A stretch of DNA of 64,000 nucleotides from Struthidea cinerea (lineage: Eukaryota; Chordata; Aves; Passeriformes; Corcoracidae), in NCBI GenBank assembly GCA_013397865.1, contig VZTI01003778.1, forward strand, positions 497,160-561,159, written 5' to 3'. The translations under genes were made by a program, and so were the position numbers. The notes under the pieces are model-generated. The model did no database searches and had not been told where the DNA came from. It saw only the letters and a list, made by a program, of their open reading frames with translations. Below are positions 62,701 through 64,000 of the stretch, one piece after another (the stretch's first letter is position 1; each line of letters begins with the position of its first letter).

Positions 62701-63963
62701 TACAAAAAACTTTTTGGCATACTTCCAGTATTTCCTAATTAAAAAAAGGGGGCAGAAATGTTACATTTGGTCTGCTTTCCAGTTTTCAGTGTTTCCTGCT
62801 ACCAAACCCCTCCCAAATAATTCCTAAAACTGAATCCCCTTTCTGTTCAAAGCACATAACCTCCTTTCTATGGAGAGAGAAACAAGCTTGTGGGTACCTA
62901 CCTTCTATGACTCCTCATAAGAAAAGACAACATTGCTAATTTAATTTTCAATGTCCTAACAGGAAAGGCAAAGGGTGTGGTGAAAAAAGTGAAGACTTTC
63001 TGTCTCACCCAAATCTAACTGTGCAACTGAAACACCAAAAAGGAATCCATTAATATCTATCATCTACTTTACTATAATTTCCTTATAAACCACCAGCAAA
63101 TAATCCAGTAATGTGACCTGGAAGGAAATTCTGAAGAGCTGTTAAATAACTTACCCATATGAGTACTCTTTCGGCTTTGAGATGTAAGGACATTTTCTTC
63201 ACTATTAGAGACTGGATCTGACTCTGACGCTTCTTTGAGGTCAAAAGCTCCAACGTCCAGATGATCCAGTTTCTGTTTAGTAAGTGCTTTAACCTGTACT
63301 TTTCTGTTCTTGACTTTCTTATTCTGTGGCTTCTCCTTTTCAGAGGGCTGAGATTTAGAAATGGGAGTTGCGGAGCCATCGTTTTTTGATCTTTTGCTAT
63401 TTTTGGGTATTGAAATCCAAGAAGTAGAAAATGCATCACCTGATTCATCAATTAAAAATTCACATTCATTTTCTATTTCTGTATCTTGATGTTTCACAGG
63501 ATGAGGTGATGGTGGTGATATCGAGGTTGAATATCTAAAGAAAGGAATGTAAAAAACATTCCTATCACTCAGGGTTGGGGGGAAATTGACTTTCAGTCTT
63601 TTAAATCTAGTGGTGACTCCCAACACCTAGACACAGTACAGAACATTCCTCTGTAATTATTATTAATAATAATTATATCATTGTATTATATAATTATATA
63701 TATAAGAATTATTATAAAGTTCATCCTTCATACTTTCCATATTAAGCCTCAAAACAAACCTCTGTCCAAGCGTTCTTGTTGCTACAGCTGCTAAGACAGC
63801 TGAAGAGAAAGCCTTCTCTCTCCGGGCAGAAGACGCAGTAATACGTTCTGTTCCTTGCACAAGAACAACCTGCTCATCTCTCGCAGGCTGAGGTCCTTCC
63901 AAATTTTCAACTTCTCCACGGCTCTTTGCTGCAGCTGGTGTATTCCAGTCATCAAAACGCAAT
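50637..63963 (-). CDS. CENPC: centromere protein C, 3' portion (12 exons, 5' end outside window)
   Basis: CENP-C is the inner-kinetochore scaffold that binds CENP-A nucleosomes and links them to the outer kinetochore. Join on the minus strand: 63963-63760, 63534-63155, 62519-61670, 61117-61079, 59854-59781, 58662-58606, 56836-56732, 55923-55825, 53219-53121, 52837-52683, 52242-52152, 50710-50637. I derived every junction by reading AG acceptors and GT donors; phase is preserved through all 11 introns and the frame closes on TGA at 50639-50637. The visible part is about 742 residues. Identity rests on the CENP-C motif (about residues 543-564 of the visible part), the C-terminal cupin (about 637-742), and the IDES...SWISIP block (about 90-115). 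Vertebrate CENP-C is roughly 850-950 residues, so some 100-200 N-terminal residues lie beyond position 64000. Low-complexity, Lys/Ser-rich sequence between the blocks fits a largely disordered, fast-evolving protein. The promoter is not in the window. Confidence 0.95.
50711..52151 (-). other. CENPC: CENPC last intron
   Basis: AT-rich intron of 1.44 kb between the cupin-core exon and the terminal exon. One strong donor-like site (CTGCAG|GTAAGT, G at 51054) has no frame-preserving acceptor and is not called. Nothing else seen. Confidence 0.65.
52152..52242 (-). CDS. CENPC: CENPC exon: cupin core (GD-FYVPAG)
   Basis: The acceptor used is ggcttccattaag|GCT and the donor is CAGCAG|GTGAGT. The 91 nt go from phase 0 to phase 1. 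It encodes AFHIIHGKVIVTLHKTSYYL then TAGDCFYVPAG. H-G-x-V, the GD turn and F-Y-V-P-A/S-G are the conserved centre of the cupin barrel. An earlier AG at cttag (about 52258) was not used because it would add non-homologous residues. Confidence 0.94.
52243..52682 (-). other. CENPC: CENPC intron between the two central cupin exons
   Basis: 440-nt intron, AT-rich, no repeat or extra exon recognised. A second AG lies about 16 nt upstream of the chosen 3' acceptor. Confidence 0.7.
52683..52837 (-). CDS. CENPC: CENPC exon: first half of the Mif2/CENP-C cupin domain
   Basis: The acceptor is cattttttgtag|AT and the donor is ACAATA|GTAAGT. The 155 nt go from phase 1 to phase 0. The peptide contains AYYVKDEAVEIYKNLNTSHF, then ATGRLILKPFKEKG and HMDTI. 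This matches the opening strands of the CENP-C C-terminal cupin, including the F-x-T/S-G-x-L-x-L-x-P-x-x-x-K-G pattern. The domain homodimerises CENP-C and supports centromere targeting. Confidence 0.95.
53121..53219 (-). CDS. CENPC: CENPC exon: VLDPITNKEVHL segment before the cupin
   Basis: The acceptor is gtatcctcag|AT and the donor is CATCTAG|GTGAGT (consensus). The 99 nt are phase 1 to phase 1. It encodes a variable stretch, then AIVLDPITNKEVHLG, matching the D-P-x-T-x-x-E-V/I block that precedes the cupin fold in vertebrate CENP-C. Confidence 0.92.
53220..55824 (-). other. CENPC: CENPC intron (largest visible)
   Basis: About 2.6 kb between the GGLVISG exon and the VLDPITNKEV exon. Mostly AT-rich single-copy sequence. 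It contains a 24-nt segment (53659-53636) with good splice signals but an in-frame stop, discussed in the findings. No transposon recognised. Confidence 0.65.
55825..55923 (-). CDS. CENPC: CENPC exon: GGLVISG and basic linker
   Basis: The acceptor is ccttttgtttcag|GA and the donor is AAACAA|GTATGA. The 99 nt are phase 1 to phase 1. It begins GGLVISGLVHPETQSP, the conserved segment immediately after the CENP-C motif (G-G-x-V-I-S-G), then a very basic tract (SPRKSKRRKDRPKQKRDKT). The basic tract could bind DNA or direct nuclear import; that is inference. Confidence 0.93.
55924..56731 (-). other. CENPC: CENPC intron after the CENP-C motif exon
   Basis: About 0.8 kb, AT-rich, nothing recognisable. 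A read-through open frame continues a short way past the motif exon on the minus strand, but the GTATTA donor and conserved GGLVISG continuation support splicing. Confidence 0.7.
56732..56836 (-). CDS. CENPC: CENPC exon carrying the CENP-C motif
   Basis: This exon identifies the gene. The acceptor is caaattag|TA and the donor is CCTTCAG|GTATTA; it is 105 nt, phase 1 to phase 1. It encodes NTPNVRRTKRIRLRPLEYW followed by RGERINY and MKPSG, the near-invariant CENP-C motif of animals, plants and fungi. In the family, an anchoring arginine contacts the H2A/H2B acidic patch and the adjacent aromatic pair (YW here) packs on the hydrophobic C-terminal tail of CENP-A. All these residues are present. 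The motif also takes part in Mis18BP1-linked CENP-A deposition in some vertebrates. Confidence 0.97.
56837..58605 (-). other. CENPC: CENPC intron with a GC-rich insertion
   Basis: The flanks are AT-rich intron. The middle (about 57780-58330) is compositionally distinct and is annotated separately as a probable LTR-type insertion. No further exon seen. Confidence 0.6.
57780..58330 (+). mobile_element. probable LTR-type retroelement remnant in CENPC intron
   Basis: A GC-rich, CAG/CTG-rich block of about 550 bp stands out sharply from the AT-rich intron. On the plus strand it has a TATA-like TACAAAAG at 58048-58055 and an ATAAAA about 50 bp later (58105-58110), the spacing of an LTR promoter and polyadenylation signal. 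A GGAACCAAAGG...GGGAAACCCAGGG stretch follows. It would be antisense to CENPC. Ends and target duplications were not resolved and the family was not identified; an old single-copy GC-rich patch is the alternative. Confidence 0.35.
58606..58662 (-). CDS. CENPC: CENPC exon, 57 nt, leading into the CENP-C motif
   Basis: The acceptor is gtgttttcag|AT and the donor is AAATAG|GTAAGA. The 57 nt hold phase 1 at both ends and encode DNSEDLRHLLSDDIARHKIG. It directly precedes the exon with the nucleosome-binding signature, so it probably forms the acidic linker leading into it. Confidence 0.82.
58663..59780 (-). other. CENPC: CENPC intron containing an A/C-only tract
   Basis: Ordinary AT-rich intron except for the low-complexity block at 59188-59393. 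I see no recognisable exon or transposon elsewhere in it. Confidence 0.7.
59188..59393. repeat. low-complexity A/C tract with (AAC)n core and C-runs
   Basis: About 206 nt contain only about six bases that are not A or C. The core (about 59258-59296) is (AAC)n with one G interruption. It is followed by A-runs split by CC, then C-runs of 8 and 7 separated by one T (about 59356-59371). In the CENPC transcript the tract is G/T-only and the C-runs become G-runs with quadruplex potential. Apparent cysteine-, phenylalanine- or asparagine-rich open frames here are artefacts of the composition. Confidence 0.9.
59781..59854 (-). CDS. CENPC: CENPC exon, Ser/Asp-rich, 74 nt
   Basis: The acceptor is tttttttttcctttgcag|T and the donor is TCTTCAG|GTAATG. 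The exon enters in phase 2 and leaves in phase 1. It encodes GPVLEDCDKFASSSKSPEQD followed by DTSSG, an acidic/serine-rich linker upstream of the CENP-C motif. The clear polypyrimidine tract and phase consistency support it; there is no domain of its own. Confidence 0.82.
59855..61078 (-). other. CENPC: CENPC intron with a candidate skipped micro-exon
   Basis: Intron between the 39-nt and 74-nt exons. Mostly AT-rich single-copy sequence with no repeat I recognise. At 60765-60730 there is a CTAG acceptor-like site, 36 phase-compatible nucleotides without a stop, and a GTAGGG donor. This is reported separately as a possible alternative exon. Confidence 0.6.
61079..61117 (-). CDS. CENPC: CENPC micro-exon, 39 nt
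   Basis: The acceptor tttttcttttctag is excellent and the donor is CGAAAG|GTAATT. The 39 nt encode DSFVAEKVVSCE plus split codons and keep phase 2. Too short for ordinary ORF detection; the call rests on splice-site strength and phase agreement with both neighbours. Confidence 0.8.
61118..61669 (-). other. CENPC: CENPC intron downstream of the large exon
   Basis: 552 nt, AT-rich, nothing recognised apart from splice signals. Confidence 0.7.
61670..62519 (-). CDS. CENPC: CENPC large internal exon, Lys/Ser-rich disordered region
   Basis: The acceptor is tttgtgtgttgacag|GAAAGAC and the donor is CTACA|GTAAGC. At 850 nt this is by far the longest visible exon, phase 1 in and phase 2 out, with no internal stop. 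It is full of basic clusters that could act as nuclear-localisation or DNA-contact patches (KKKQTAKQKLPKVKVAKRG, SPRKKLKK, KKPEKKRSS), Ser-Pro/Thr-Pro sites including SPRKK, which fits a CDK consensus, and acidic spacers (SDSEPGEEELERE). I recognise no folded domain. The mammalian central-region nucleosome motif would be expected around here but I do not see it. Confidence 0.92.
62520..63154 (-). other. CENPC: CENPC intron upstream of the large exon
   Basis: 635 nt, AT-rich. A GTAGGT donor-like site near 62898 has only a 12-nt candidate exon before it; not called. Nothing else seen. Confidence 0.7.
63155..63534 (-). CDS. CENPC: CENPC exon: IDES / SWISIP conserved block
   Basis: The acceptor follows a pyrimidine-rich tract (ttcctttctttag) and the donor is ATATGG|GTAAGT, the strong consensus. 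The exon is 380 nt, phase 2 in and phase 1 out. It encodes an SPPSPHP stretch (possible proline-directed phosphosites), then ECEFLIDESGDAFSTSWISI, the best-conserved block outside the C-terminus. In vertebrate CENP-C this PEST-like region contacts CENP-L/N and CENP-H/I/K/M (family knowledge). The remainder is Lys/Gln-rich (KEKPQNKKVKNRKVQVKAL) followed by an acidic stretch (KEASESDPVSNSEEN). Confidence 0.92.
63654..63675. repeat. 22-bp perfect A/T palindrome in CENPC intron
   Basis: Within an AT-only patch of the first visible intron (about 63654-63710), the bases at 63654-63675 read identically on both strands. It is a simple-sequence feature that can extrude as a cruciform; no function is claimed. 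Confidence 0.8.
63760..63963 (-). CDS. CENPC: CENPC exon (first visible): LRFDDWN...REKAFSSAVL segment
   Basis: The acceptor is ttcattcatag before A-TTG-CGT and the donor is CAGAG|GTTTGT. The exon is 204 nt, entering and leaving in phase 2. It begins LRFDDWN and ends near REKAFSSAVLAAVATRTLGQ. Both blocks resemble the stretch preceding the EFIIDES region in mammalian CENP-C (a FDD block, then K-K/A-F-S-x-x-x-L). This is the region upstream of the CENP-HIKM/LN-binding part of the protein. No start codon is assigned here: an in-frame ATG upstream of the acceptor is intronic. Confidence 0.85.
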
Positions 63964-64000
63964 CTATGAATGAAAAACAGCATTCAAACCTGTTGCTATA

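Noticed and set aside
62898..62912. 12-nt segment between a TTATGAG acceptor-like site and a GTAGGT donor in a CENPC intron
   Set aside because: Too short, with a weak acceptor; the flanking exons join in phase without it.
1..64000. tRNA genes, CRISPR arrays, bacterial operons or a novel defence/toxin system
   Set aside because: No tRNA box-B consensus with matching arms was seen, no regularly spaced direct repeats with unique spacers, and all coding evidence is a spliced vertebrate gene.

Overview
This window is vertebrate nuclear DNA, most likely from a bird. It has GT-AG spliced coding exons, sparse interspersed repeats, several CR1 LINE fragments ending in the ATTCTATGATTCTAT-type 3' terminus, and LTR copies of a kind I associate with avian endogenous retroviruses. 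There are no bacterial operons, plasmid features or CRISPR arrays. The species cannot be fixed from the sequence alone.

The only protein-coding gene I can support is CENPC (centromere protein C), on the minus strand. Twelve consecutive exons between 63963 and 50637 encode the C-terminal ~742 residues and the stop codon. All join in a consistent reading phase through canonical GT-AG splice sites. The 5' exons, with the start codon and the N-terminal Mis12-complex-binding region, lie beyond the right edge. The visible protein has, in order: a conserved acidic/hydrophobic region (IDES...SWISIP), a large Lys/Ser-rich disordered exon, the CENP-C signature motif that reads the CENP-A nucleosome (RRTKRIRLRPLEYWRGER), a basic linker, and the C-terminal Mif2/CENP-C cupin dimerisation domain.

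Region by region: 1-49.5 kb shows no gene I can recognise. In the human and chicken maps the flank of CENPC away from STAP1/UBA6 is a large gene desert towards EPHA5, and this stretch fits that, though I cannot prove it here. It holds CR1 fragments (21236-21505, 33345-33815, 40280-40648 on +; 42218-42313 on -), an LTR on + (27139-28238), a solo LTR on - with TG...CA ends and a near-perfect 5-bp target duplication (44110-44603), a (GGGAA)n purine tract interrupted by a 568-bp assembly gap (25096-25783), a CA microsatellite, a CpG-rich interval (about 26660-27080) containing a hairpin-forming segment, and a perfect 13-bp-stem hairpin (9445-9476). From 49.6 to 64 kb lie the 3' end, introns and exons of CENPC. 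The introns carry a ~206-bp almost purely A/C tract (G/T in the transcript), a GC-rich probable LTR-type insertion, and two possible unlisted micro-exons.

I found no new multi-gene system. The leads most worth a second look are the two candidate CENPC micro-exons, the apparent single nucleosome-reading motif, the folded hairpins in the desert, and the LTR family whose length differs by an internal tandem array. The many open frames of 60-190 codons in the desert look like chance.
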